Of a DNA stretch of 5,754 nt, positions 1 to 5,754 are shown one piece after another. The stretch is from Candidatus Izemoplasmatales bacterium. GTDB lineage: Bacteria; Bacillota_I; Bacilli_A; Izemoplasmatales; Hujiaoplasmataceae. The DNA lies in the NCBI GenBank assembly GCA_028699855.1, contig JAQVTV010000076.1:1-5754 (forward strand). Direction: 5' to 3'. A program made the position numbers and the translations under genes. The notes beneath the pieces are model-generated. The model ran no database searches. It was given only the letters and a program-made list of their open reading frames with translations, and was not told where the DNA came from. How positions within the stretch are numbered: the first letter of the stretch is position 1; the number at the start of each line of letters is the position of its first letter.

Positions 1-41
1 ATTACCCTCGTATTTGGCATCCTTTTTTTCTTATCGTGAGA

Positions 42-47
42 ATTATA
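42..47 (-). promoter_or_regulatory. Possible -10 box of a minus-strand gene starting left of the window
   Basis: TATAAT on the minus strand (47-42) has no recognisable -35 box at 16-18 bp. It is followed by an A-rich leader and by GAGGG (9-5), which could be a Shine-Dalgarno site for a start codon just off the left edge. An ATG at 20-18 stays open to the edge, but its AGG is too close to act as a ribosome-binding site. Apart from this and the inverted repeat, 1-133 holds no gene that I can see. Confidence 0.35.
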
Positions 48-92
48 GCCAAGAATAGTGCGGAAAATGTGATATTGATCTCCTATCTCGCT

Positions 93-119
93 CATTTTGC
101 GCATTTATTGCCCAAAATG
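93..119. repeat. Imperfect 10-bp inverted repeat in the left intergenic region
   Basis: The arms CATTTTGCGC (93-102) and GCCCAAAATG (110-119) are inverted copies with one mismatch, separated by 7 bp of AT. No T-run adjoins it on either strand, so it is not a terminator. It lies beyond the nifJ terminator and about 46 bp upstream of a TATAAT box, so a regulator-binding site for the next minus-strand gene is plausible. No known operator is recognised. Confidence 0.4.
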
Positions 120-133
120 GGAAATTAGATGAT

Positions 134-166
134 AAAAAACCCTCTCATTCATTCGAACAAGAGGGT
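134..166 (-). terminator. Intrinsic terminator after nifJ
   Basis: Read on the minus strand, ACCCTCT (166-160) pairs perfectly with AGAGGGT (145-139). The loop is 14 nt, and the stem is followed at once by a run of T (138-134). It begins about 20 nt after the nifJ stop codon. The plus-strand side has no T-run, so it acts in one direction only and marks the end of the nifJ transcript. Confidence 0.85.
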
Positions 167-185
167 GTAATCTGAGAGGAAGGGG

Positions 186-3100
186 TTAAATGATCTCGGA
201 ATAATCCATGGCTTGATAACGCTTATACATCTGATAACGGCGTTTCGCGTCTTTGAGATTCCTATCCAGCAAAGTTTCTGCCGATTCGGGATCGATCTGA
301 ACGAGTTGTTGGTAGCGATTCTCACTCAACAAGAAATTGTGATATTTAGACCAATCAGGTTCTTTCGAATCCAATTGGAACGGATTCTTGCCTTCACTTA
401 TCAATCGGGGGTCATAACGGAAGATGGGCCAATAACCGCACTCTGTCGCCAATTTTGCTTGAAGGTGAGAGTTGTAGAGACCGCCTGAGATCCCATGAGC
501 GATACATGGTGAGTAGGCGATGACGATCGATGGTCCCGGATACGCTTCCGCTTCTTTCATCGCCTTCAGAAGTTGTGTCGCATTGGCTCCGTGACTGATA
601 GTCGCGACATAAACGTGTTCATATGTCATCGCCAAAGATGCCAAGTCTTTCTTTTTGGATGGCTTGCCACCTGCAGTGAACTTCGCGATTGAGCCGGTGC
701 GTGCCGCTTTTGAGGATTGACCGCCCGTATTCGAATACACTTCGGTATCAAGGACAAGGATGTTCACATCTTCATTGTTGGCAATGACATGATCCAAACC
801 GCCATAGCCGATGTCGTACGCCCAACCATCGCCGCCGATGATCCAAACGGACTGCTTGACGAAGAATGGTTCGAGTTCCTGAAGTTCTTCGGCCAATTTG
901 CCTTTTTCTTGGTGTAATAGGGGGATGATCTTTCGCGATAGCTCAAGGGTTTTGTCTCCGTCTTGGCGGGCTTCGATCCATTCATGGAGCAACGCTTTCA
1001 GATCGGCGTTTTTCAGTTCCTTTTCGCCTTCGACAATCAACGTCTGCATGCGATCGCGGACGGTTTGTTGGGCGATGGCCATGCCGAAACCGAATTCCGC
1101 ATTGTCCTCAAACAATGAATTCGCCCATGCCGGTCCACGTCCTTCGGCATTTTTGGTATAAGGTGATGATGGGAATGAGCCGCCGTAAATCGAGGTGCAA
1201 CCCGTGGCGTTGGCAATGGTCATCCGTTCGCCGAAGAGTTGTGTCAGGAATTTGATGTAAGGAGTTTCTCCACATCCTGCGCATGCGCCTGAAAACTCGA
1301 ACAAGGGGCGTTCAAACATGACGTTCTTATACGTGGTCTTGCCTACCAAATGCGCTTTCGGAGTGACTTCCTTGTACAGATATTCTGCGCGCAGATGTTG
1401 TTTTTCCGCGATTTGTTCAGTGATCGGCGTATATTTCAAAGCCTTTTCTTTGGCGGGACATGTATTGATGCAGACTCCACATCCCGTACAATCGAGGATT
1501 GATACTTGGATGCGATATTTCAAGCCTTCGAGTCCGCGGCCTTTGGCATCGACGAAATCAGTCTCCACAGGCACGTTCTTGGCTTCCTCATCGGTCGCGA
1601 GGATCGCACGGATGCACGCATGCGGACAGGAATAGACGCACTGGTTGCATTGGATGCAGTTGTCCTTGATCCAAGTGGACACTTCCTCGGCGATACCGCG
1701 TTTCTCATACTGAGATGTGCCGGAAGGAATCATTCCCGTTTCATAGCCGACAAAAGCGCTCGTGGGCAAGTCATAGCCTTTGATGGCATTGACAACATCC
1801 GCCACATTTTTCACGAAATCCGGGCGATGGGGATCTGTATGGGTGTTGAGTGGCAGTTCCGCCCATTCAGGCTTGACTTTGATCTCAATCAGGCCGTTTG
1901 CGCCGCGATCCACAGCTTCATAGTTCATCTGAACGATTTCCTCGCCCTTGCGCATGAAGGTCTTCTGGGCGAATGTTTTCATCGCTTTTTGCGCTTGTTC
2001 ATATGGCATGATCTGTTCGTTCAACTTGAAGAAAGCGGATTGCATGATGGTCGAAACCATTTTGACTTCACCGATTTCCTTCGCCAGTCGGTAGGCGTCG
2101 ATGATGAAGAGACGCGCTTGACGTTTCGCGAGAATCCGCTTGACGTCGTTGGGGAGGTAGTCTTCAATCTCCGCTTCCGAGTGCGTGGTGGAAAGCAAGA
2201 AAATGCCGTTCTTGCGAATACCACGAATCAAGTCGAAACGATGAACGTAACTCTCCTGAGAACAGGACACGAAATGTGGATGATTGACGAGATAGGTGGA
2301 ACGGATCGGTTGTTTGCCGAACCGCAGATGCATTCTGGTGACACCGCCTGATTTCTTCGAGTCATAGGACGCATAGGCTTGCCCGAACAAATCGGTGTAG
2401 TCACCGATGATTTTCGATATGTTTTTCACTGCGCCGACGGTCCCATCGGATCCGAGTCCAAAGAAGAGGAGTTCGGTCGTTCCGGGATCGGTGACATCGG
2501 GAGTCTCTTCGATGTCAAGGCTGGAATGGTTCACATCATCGACGATTCCGATGGTAAAATGGTCTTTTTGACCCTCTTTCAAATTTTTGTAGACGGCAAA
2601 GATTTGCGCTGGCGTCGTATCTTTGCTCGAAAGTCCATAGCGACCACCGATGATGACCGGTTGCTTCTCCTTGCCGTAAAAAATGCTTCTGACATCGAGA
2701 TAAAGCGGCTCTCCGGCAGACCCGGGTTCCTTCGTGCGATCGAGGACGCTGATGCGTTCGACGGTTTTAGGCAACACATTGAAAAAATACTTCTCCGAGA
2801 ACGGACGATAGAGATGGACTGCGATCAACCCGACTTTTTCGCCTTGCGCACAGAGATAATCCACTACTTCGCGGATGGCTTCGGTCACAGAACCCATGGC
2901 GACGATCACATCGGTGGCATCTTCTGCGCCGTAATACGTGAAGGGTTTGTAGTCTCTGCCAGTCACTTTTGAGATTTCTTCGAGATAATCATTGACCGCA
3001 TCAGGAATCGGCGTGTAATACTTCTCCTGGACTTCTTTCGCCTGGAAGTACACGTCATCGTTTTGCGCAGTGCCCATCGTCACGGGATTCCCCGAATGGA

Positions 3101-3728
3101 GGGCGCGCTCGCGGAAGCGTTTGATCGCATCTCTGTCGAGCAAGCGGTCAAAGACTTGATAATCCATCACTTCGATCTTGTTGATTTCGGAACTCGTGCG
3201 GAACCCATCGAAGAAATGCATGAAAGGAATGCTGGTCTTGATCGCGGCCAAGTGCGCGACACCCGCAAGGTCCATCGTTTCCTGGACCGAACCGGAAGCC
3301 AGAATCGCAAAACCCGTTTGCCGTGCGGCCATCACATCTTGGTGGTCGCCAAAGATGGATAGTGCATGTGCGGCGATTGAGCGGGCAGCCACATGAATGA
3401 CGCCCGGCAACAGTTCGCCGGCAATCTTGTACATATTGGGAATCTTCAATAGCAACCCTTGAGATGCGGTGAATGTCGTCGTCAATGCGCCGGAAATCAA
3501 AGAACCGTGCACGGTGCCGGCGGCTCCCGCCTCGGATTGCATTTCCACGACTTTGACGGGCATGCCGAATAGATTCTTCTTGCCTTGTGAAGCCCAGAGA
3601 TCGACATACTCCGGCATCGGTGTCGAAGGTGTGATCGGATAGATGCCTGCGACCTCGGAAAACGCATACGCGCAATACGCGGCAGCTTGGTTACCATCCA
3701 TGGATTGATACAATTTCTTTGTTGTCAA
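186..3728 (-). CDS. nifJ: Pyruvate:ferredoxin (flavodoxin) oxidoreductase, single-chain
   Basis: This cytoplasmic enzyme oxidatively decarboxylates pyruvate with CoA to acetyl-CoA and CO2, passing two electrons to ferredoxin or flavodoxin. The 1180-residue chain shows the full PFOR domain order. The N-terminal domain has YPITPSTPM at 30-38 and the EMQSEAG glutamate (66). A transketolase-C-like domain lies at about 240-400 and a gamma-type domain at about 415-610 (GLGSDGTVGA from 424). The EKR motif is at 675-677. An 8Fe ferredoxin domain has cysteines 691/694/697/701 and 747/750/753/757. The TPP domain has proximal-cluster cysteines 816, 819, 844 and 1075, with TPP motif GDG at 966-968 through NTGGQ near 1000. 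No key residue is missing. An ATG at 3785 is in frame, but it lies upstream of the expected transcript start, against the -10 box. The TTG at 3728 sits 9 nt after GGGAGG and gives the family-typical N terminus. The protein lacks a long C-terminal extension such as the oxygen-protective one known in Desulfovibrio africanus PFOR. The gene appears monocistronic, with its own promoter and terminator. Confidence 0.97.
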   Translation of the reverse strand: MTTKKLYQSMDGNQAAAYCAYAFSEVAGIYPITPSTPMPEYVDLWASQGKKNLFGMPVKVVEMQSEAGAAGTVHGSLISGALTTTFTASQGLLLKIPNMYKIAGELLPGVIHVAARSIAAHALSIFGDHQDVMAARQTGFAILASGSVQETMDLAGVAHLAAIKTSIPFMHFFDGFRTSSEINKIEVMDYQVFDRLLDRDAIKRFRERALHSGNPVTMGTAQNDDVYFQAKEVQEKYYTPIPDAVNDYLEEISKVTGRDYKPFTYYGAEDATDVIVAMGSVTEAIREVVDYLCAQGEKVGLIAVHLYRPFSEKYFFNVLPKTVERISVLDRTKEPGSAGEPLYLDVRSIFYGKEKQPVIIGGRYGLSSKDTTPAQIFAVYKNLKEGQKDHFTIGIVDDVNHSSLDIEETPDVTDPGTTELLFFGLGSDGTVGAVKNISKIIGDYTDLFGQAYASYDSKKSGGVTRMHLRFGKQPIRSTYLVNHPHFVSCSQESYVHRFDLIRGIRKNGIFLLSTTHSEAEIEDYLPNDVKRILAKRQARLFIIDAYRLAKEIGEVKMVSTIMQSAFFKLNEQIMPYEQAQKAMKTFAQKTFMRKGEEIVQMNYEAVDRGANGLIEIKVKPEWAELPLNTHTDPHRPDFVKNVADVVNAIKGYDLPTSAFVGYETGMIPSGTSQYEKRGIAEEVSTWIKDNCIQCNQCVYSCPHACIRAILATDEEAKNVPVETDFVDAKGRGLEGLKYRIQVSILDCTGCGVCINTCPAKEKALKYTPITEQIAEKQHLRAEYLYKEVTPKAHLVGKTTYKNVMFERPLFEFSGACAGCGETPYIKFLTQLFGERMTIANATGCTSIYGGSFPSSPYTKNAEGRGPAWANSLFEDNAEFGFGMAIAQQTVRDRMQTLIVEGEKELKNADLKALLHEWIEARQDGDKTLELSRKIIPLLHQEKGKLAEELQELEPFFVKQSVWIIGGDGWAYDIGYGGLDHVIANNEDVNILVLDTEVYSNTGGQSSKAARTGSIAKFTAGGKPSKKKDLASLAMTYEHVYVATISHGANATQLLKAMKEAEAYPGPSIVIAYSPCIAHGISGGLYNSHLQAKLATECGYWPIFRYDPRLISEGKNPFQLDSKEPDWSKYHNFLLSENRYQQLVQIDPESAETLLDRNLKDAKRRYQMYKRYQAMDYSEII

Positions 3729-3736
3729 AATGAACA

Positions 3737-3743
3737 ACCTCCC
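3737..3743 (-). promoter_or_regulatory. nifJ ribosome-binding site that decides a TTG start
   Basis: On the minus strand GGGAGGT lies here, with 9 nt between GGGAGG and the TTG at 3728-3726. The next in-frame ATG (3701) has no such site and would remove the residues before the conserved MDGN segment. The in-frame TTG at 3737 overlaps the site itself, so it is excluded. Confidence 0.85.
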
Positions 3744-3753
3744 GTAATCAATA

Positions 3754-3771
3754 TGAACATATGGAACATAT
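3754..3771 (-). repeat. Two tandem 9-bp repeats at the nifJ transcription start
   Basis: On the minus strand ATATGTTCC is followed directly by ATATGTTCA, so 8 of 9 bases are identical. The pair lies between the TATAAT box and the Shine-Dalgarno site and covers the predicted +1. This is a usual position for a repressor site or for a leader sequence affecting translation or mRNA stability. No known operator is recognised, and chance in AT-rich DNA remains possible. Confidence 0.4.
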
Positions 3772-3773
3772 CT

Positions 3774-3802
3774 ATTATACTCCATTAAGCGTGAAGATAC
3801 AA
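3774..3802 (-). promoter_or_regulatory. Sigma-A-type promoter of nifJ
   Basis: On the minus strand a consensus TATAAT (3779-3774) is preceded, after exactly 17 bp, by TTGTAT (3802-3797), which keeps the TTG of the -35 consensus. Transcription would begin near 3767, leaving a leader of about 40 nt that contains GGGAGG. The -35 box lies 16 bp beyond the stop codon of the preceding kinase gene. nifJ can therefore be transcribed on its own, although no terminator separates the two genes and read-through is possible. Confidence 0.7.
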
Positions 3803-3818
3803 TTGCAAATCGATGGCT

Positions 3819-4715
3819 TTACGTCCCGTAGCCCAAAGAAATCGCTTCCCGATACAATGAATGCGCTTTTGCGATGTACTGATCGGCAATATGCTTGAAA
3901 TCGAGATTGAGTTCCTGGGACAGACCGATGGCCTCTTTGTATAGAGCGACATTATGCCATTGCAGGCATTGGAAGACGCGCCACAGAAAAAGACGCATCC
4001 ATTCGCTGCTCTTTGGCTTTCTTCCCAAATACACCGGCAATAAGCCTTTGGCATACGAAAAATCGTTATTGCCGAAGCATGCGACATCATAGAGGGGATC
4101 GTTCATACCGCCGAATTCCCAATCGACGAGCCACAGCTTTTCCGCTTCCGTCCAGATGAAATTCGATGGTTGGGCGTCATTATGGCACATGACTTTCTCA
4201 ACCCCTAACAAAAATGCCTGATGCGACAGAAACGAAGCCTTGATTTCGGGATATCCTTCTCCGTGTACCATTCCGGACGCTTCCGCGAAGCCTTCATAGG
4301 TGTGAAGGCGGCCAAAAGGATCGTAGTCCTTGGGGTGAACGAGTCCCGCATCGTGCAATTGATGCAAACATGCGCTCGCTTGAGGGTAATATGCATCGGG
4401 ATGAAGCAAAAACAAGGGCGTCCCCGCCACATAGCGGCTGATTTTGTATCCCGTCTCCAAGTCGAGGTTCAGCGTGAGATGTCCATCGATTCCAGTGGGC
4501 GCAATCAGATCGATGGTCGCTTGCTCAATCTTTCGCGAGACAAAGGTCGAGGCGTTTTTTCCGGGAATCCGGAAAACATATACTTGATCGTTGATCGTAA
4601 CGATGTAGTTGCTGTTGCTCATGCCACCCCTGAGGCGATCGCCGATATGAATCGCATCGGATGAGACGTTGAAGTAACGCGAGAGTTGTTGGCGGATAAT
4701 CTCATGGTGGTTCAT
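3819..4715 (-). CDS. Choline/ethanolamine kinase-like phosphotransferase (APH fold, LicA-type)
   Basis: This is a 298-residue cytoplasmic protein of the aminoglycoside phosphotransferase/choline kinase fold, which moves phosphate from ATP to a small-molecule hydroxyl. Visible motifs are an N-lobe glycine segment RGGMSNSNY (29-37), a strand VYVFRIPG (45-52) followed by SRKIEQ (60-65), the catalytic loop CHNDAQPSNF (177-186, with D180 and N185) and the metal-binding LVDWEFGGMNDPLYDVA (196-212, with D198). The GGMSNxNY and RIPG patterns resemble bacterial LicA-type choline kinases more than antibiotic-resistance enzymes, but the true substrate cannot be read from the sequence. The frame stays open upstream to 4964. 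That stretch lies inside walJ, and the ATG at 4715 has GAGG 7 nt upstream and gives the normal family length. The start overlaps the walJ stop (ATGA), implying translational coupling. No licC-like cytidylyltransferase is visible nearby. Confidence 0.88.
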   Translation of the reverse strand: MNHHEIIRQQLSRYFNVSSDAIHIGDRLRGGMSNSNYIVTINDQVYVFRIPGKNASTFVSRKIEQATIDLIAPTGIDGHLTLNLDLETGYKISRYVAGTPLFLLHPDAYYPQASACLHQLHDAGLVHPKDYDPFGRLHTYEGFAEASGMVHGEGYPEIKASFLSHQAFLLGVEKVMCHNDAQPSNFIWTEAEKLWLVDWEFGGMNDPLYDVACFGNNDFSYAKGLLPVYLGRKPKSSEWMRLFLWRVFQCLQWHNVALYKEAIGLSQELNLDFKHIADQYIAKAHSLYREAISLGYGT

Positions 4716-5500
4716 ATAATGACCTCGTCCAAGGGTTGGTCCTGCTGCGCGCACACAATGGCGTATCGCGCGCTTTCCAAGCCCGAATGTGCAAACACCG
4801 CTTGATATGTCGTCAATGCTTCTTGTGGCGTATTGCACTCCTCGGAAAGATGCGCAAGGATGATGTGTGAGGTTTGATCGCCGAGAACTCGCGCGATCAA
4901 ATCCGCGCTGTCTTCGTTCGAGAGATGGCCTTGATCGTCCAAAATACGTTTTTTCAAGAGCCACGGCCGATCCGAATCCAACAATAGCGAGGGTTCATGA
5001 TTGCTTTCGATGATATAACAATCCGCATTCTGGATCATCGGAAAGTCCTTCATCGGAAAATATCCGGTATCAGTCATATAGATGAGCTTCTTCCCGCCTT
5101 CCACAAAGCGAAAACCAAGCGGCTCCAAAGCGTCATGATACGTCGGAAACGCATGGACCGAGAAACCATCCAGAAACAACGGTTCCGCTCCCGACAATAT
5201 GTGCATTTTTTCGATTCTCAGATTTTCAACGATTCTTTTCGGCAAGTTGCGATAGGTCCCCTCACTCAAAAAAATCTGCGGATTGAGCCGGTTTTGCACG
5301 GTCAATAGCCCGCTGATATGATCACCGTGCTCATGCGTGATGAACACGTAATCGAGTGTGTCGAATGTTTTTCCGATTTGCATGAGGCGTTGCGATATTT
5401 GCCGAAAGGACAATCCGCAATCAATCAAAACCTTTGTATTACCGATTTCCAGATAGGTCGCGTTTCCACGCGAACCGCTGGCGAGCACCACGATTTTCAT
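4712..5500 (-). CDS. walJ: WalJ/YycJ-type metallo-beta-lactamase-fold hydrolase
   Basis: This is a 262-residue soluble protein with the two-metal MBL fold. The opening MKIVVLASGSRGNATYLE is characteristic of the YycJ/WalJ family. The metal ligands are visible as THEHGDH (H56, H58, D60, H61), H122 in TYHD, the bridging D144 in MTDTG, and H217 in LAHLSEECN. The family signatures ESNHE (165-169) and GHLSNED (191-197) are also present. Members are phosphodiesterase/nuclease-like MBL proteins, in many Firmicutes encoded last in the walRKHI operon; a role in DNA metabolism is known or suspected, but the substrate here is inferred from family only. The frame is open upstream to 5596, but that region crosses a terminator and a TATAAT box. 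The ATG at 5500 follows GGAAGTGAT by a proper distance and gives the family length. walJ is the first gene of a pair, and its TGA overlaps the next ATG. No other wal gene is in the window. Confidence 0.92.
   Translation of the reverse strand: MKIVVLASGSRGNATYLEIGNTKVLIDCGLSFRQISQRLMQIGKTFDTLDYVFITHEHGDHISGLLTVQNRLNPQIFLSEGTYRNLPKRIVENLRIEKMHILSGAEPLFLDGFSVHAFPTYHDALEPLGFRFVEGGKKLIYMTDTGYFPMKDFPMIQNADCYIIESNHEPSLLLDSDRPWLLKKRILDDQGHLSNEDSADLIARVLGDQTSHIILAHLSEECNTPQEALTTYQAVFAHSGLESARYAIVCAQQDQPLDEVII
4723..4726 (-). promoter_or_regulatory. Ribosome-binding site of the kinase gene, inside walJ
   Basis: GAGG on the minus strand lies 7 nt before the ATG at 4715, within the last codons of walJ. 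It supports 4715 as the start rather than the long upstream extension of the same frame. Confidence 0.65.
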
Positions 5501-5503
5501 CTC

Positions 5504-5512
5504 ATCACTTCC
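5504..5512 (-). promoter_or_regulatory. walJ ribosome-binding site
   Basis: GGAAGTGAT on the minus strand matches the Shine-Dalgarno sequence GGAGGTGAT with one mismatch. There are 5 nt between GGAAGTG and the ATG at 5500, which supports this start over the upstream in-frame ATG at 5596. Confidence 0.7.
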
Positions 5513-5519
5513 ACTCCAT

Positions 5520-5525
5520 ATTATA
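5520..5525 (-). promoter_or_regulatory. Probable -10 box for the walJ-kinase unit
   Basis: A consensus TATAAT on the minus strand lies 19 bp before the walJ ATG and downstream of the terminator that closes the preceding gene. At 17-bp spacing the -35 position reads TATGGT, which is a poor match, so the promoter may be weak or need an activator. The expected leader is only about 13 nt and begins close to the Shine-Dalgarno site. Confidence 0.5.
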
Positions 5526-5549
5526 TCGCATTTGTCTCTCAAACCATAG

Positions 5550-5581
5550 AAAAAAAGAAGCTGATTTTCATTGCTTCTTTT
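5550..5581 (-). terminator. Intrinsic terminator after the small membrane-protein gene
   Basis: On the minus strand AAAAGAAGC (5581-5573) pairs perfectly with GCTTCTTTT (5561-5553) across an 11-nt loop and runs on into more T residues (5552-5550). The first arm lies inside the last codons of the upstream gene, and the TGA stop is in the loop. The plus-strand reading also ends its stem in TTTT, so weak activity in that direction is possible. Confidence 0.75.
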
Positions 5582-5754
5582 GTGCTTCTTCTTCATCGCG
5601 CAGACGTTGAAGTTCCGCTTCGACCAATTCCTCTTGAGTCTTCAGGAGCAGTTCCTGCTTATGAAGCGCCACTTCCTTGGTGATGTTGACGATTTCCATG
5701 ATCGCAATCATCATGAAAACGAGAATCACGATCGCATAAATGAAGTTCAGTTGT
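5568..5754 (-). CDS. C-terminal part of a small single-pass membrane protein, unidentified
   Basis: An open frame enters from the right edge and ends with TGA at 5570-5568, giving 61 visible residues. A hydrophobic stretch at about residues 4-22 (FIYAIVILVFMMIAIMEIV) forms one membrane segment. It is followed by a charged, Glu/Lys/Gln-rich helical tail (about 25-61, with QEELVEAELQRLRDEEEAQ) that could form a short coiled coil. The start lies outside the window: the internal ATG codons have no ribosome-binding site and would cut the membrane segment. A terminator directly after the stop, and overlapping its last codons, supports a real gene end. I do not recognise the family. It could be a small anchor protein or the tail of a larger membrane protein. 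Confidence 0.65.
   Translation of the reverse strand, partial: QLNFIYAIVILVFMMIAIMEIVNITKEVALHKQELLLKTQEELVEAELQRLRDEEEAQKKQ

Noticed and set aside
111..121. A short hairpin CCCAAAATGGG.
   Set aside because: The stem is only 4 bp with a 3-nt loop and no T-run. It overlaps the longer inverted repeat, so it was not listed separately.
1506..2351. A plus-strand open frame of 281 codons opposite nifJ.
   Set aside because: It lies wholly antisense to a fully conserved nifJ region, shows no recognisable domain, and is explained by nifJ codon bias keeping the opposite strand open.
3148..3675. A minus-strand open frame of 175 codons overlapping nifJ in another frame.
   Set aside because: It is a shifted reading of the conserved nifJ N-terminal domain, rich in Arg/His/Cys, with no family motif.
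4221..4664. A plus-strand open frame of 147 codons opposite the kinase gene.
   Set aside because: It is antisense to the conserved kinase catalytic region and has no motif of its own.
4716..4964. An N-terminal extension of the kinase frame.
   Set aside because: It overlaps the conserved C-terminal half of walJ, while the ATG at 4715 has a ribosome-binding site and gives the normal family length.
5501..5596. An N-terminal extension of walJ.
   Set aside because: It spans a terminator hairpin, the -10 box and the end of the upstream gene. The family starts at MKIVVLASGS.
5318..5683. A plus-strand open frame of 121 codons across walJ and the upstream gene.
   Set aside because: It crosses the walJ start, its promoter and the terminator on the opposite strand, and has no recognisable domain.

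Overview
The window reads as an ordinary chromosomal stretch from a low- to mid-GC, probably Gram-positive (Bacillota-like) fermentative bacterium using the standard code (TGA is a stop; Trp is TGG). The evidence is a single-chain pyruvate:ferredoxin oxidoreductase typical of anaerobes, a WalJ/YycJ-type metallo-beta-lactamase-fold protein typical of Firmicutes, strong GGGAGG/GAGG ribosome-binding sites, TATAAT -10 boxes and intrinsic terminators. A free-living relative of the Mollicutes or Erysipelotrichia would also fit. I cannot name a genus from the sequence alone.

All recognisable genes lie on the minus strand, so the biological order runs from right to left. At the right edge is the 3' end of a gene for a small protein with one membrane segment and a charged helical tail (5568-5754). 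It ends in a hairpin terminator (5550-5581). A TATAAT box follows, then walJ (4712-5500). The walJ stop codon overlaps the start of a choline-kinase-like phosphotransferase gene (3819-4715) in an ATGA arrangement, so these two form a coupled pair. After a 90-bp gap with its own promoter (TTGTAT-17-TATAAT) comes nifJ (186-3728), which starts at TTG behind a strong Shine-Dalgarno site and ends at an intrinsic terminator (134-166). The remaining left edge (1-133) has no gene. It holds a 10-bp inverted repeat, a TATAAT box and a GAGGG motif at the very edge, which together suggest the control region of a further minus-strand gene starting just outside.

Functionally, nifJ joins glycolysis to low-potential electron carriers: pyruvate is oxidised to acetyl-CoA and CO2 with reduction of ferredoxin or flavodoxin. 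The walJ-kinase pair sits in a separate transcription unit with no evident metabolic link to nifJ. I see no CRISPR array, mobile element, tRNA, rRNA or clearly new system. The points most worth a second look are the regulatory-looking repeats next to two promoters, the coupling of walJ with a choline-kinase-like gene away from the usual wal genes, and the unidentified small membrane protein at the right edge.
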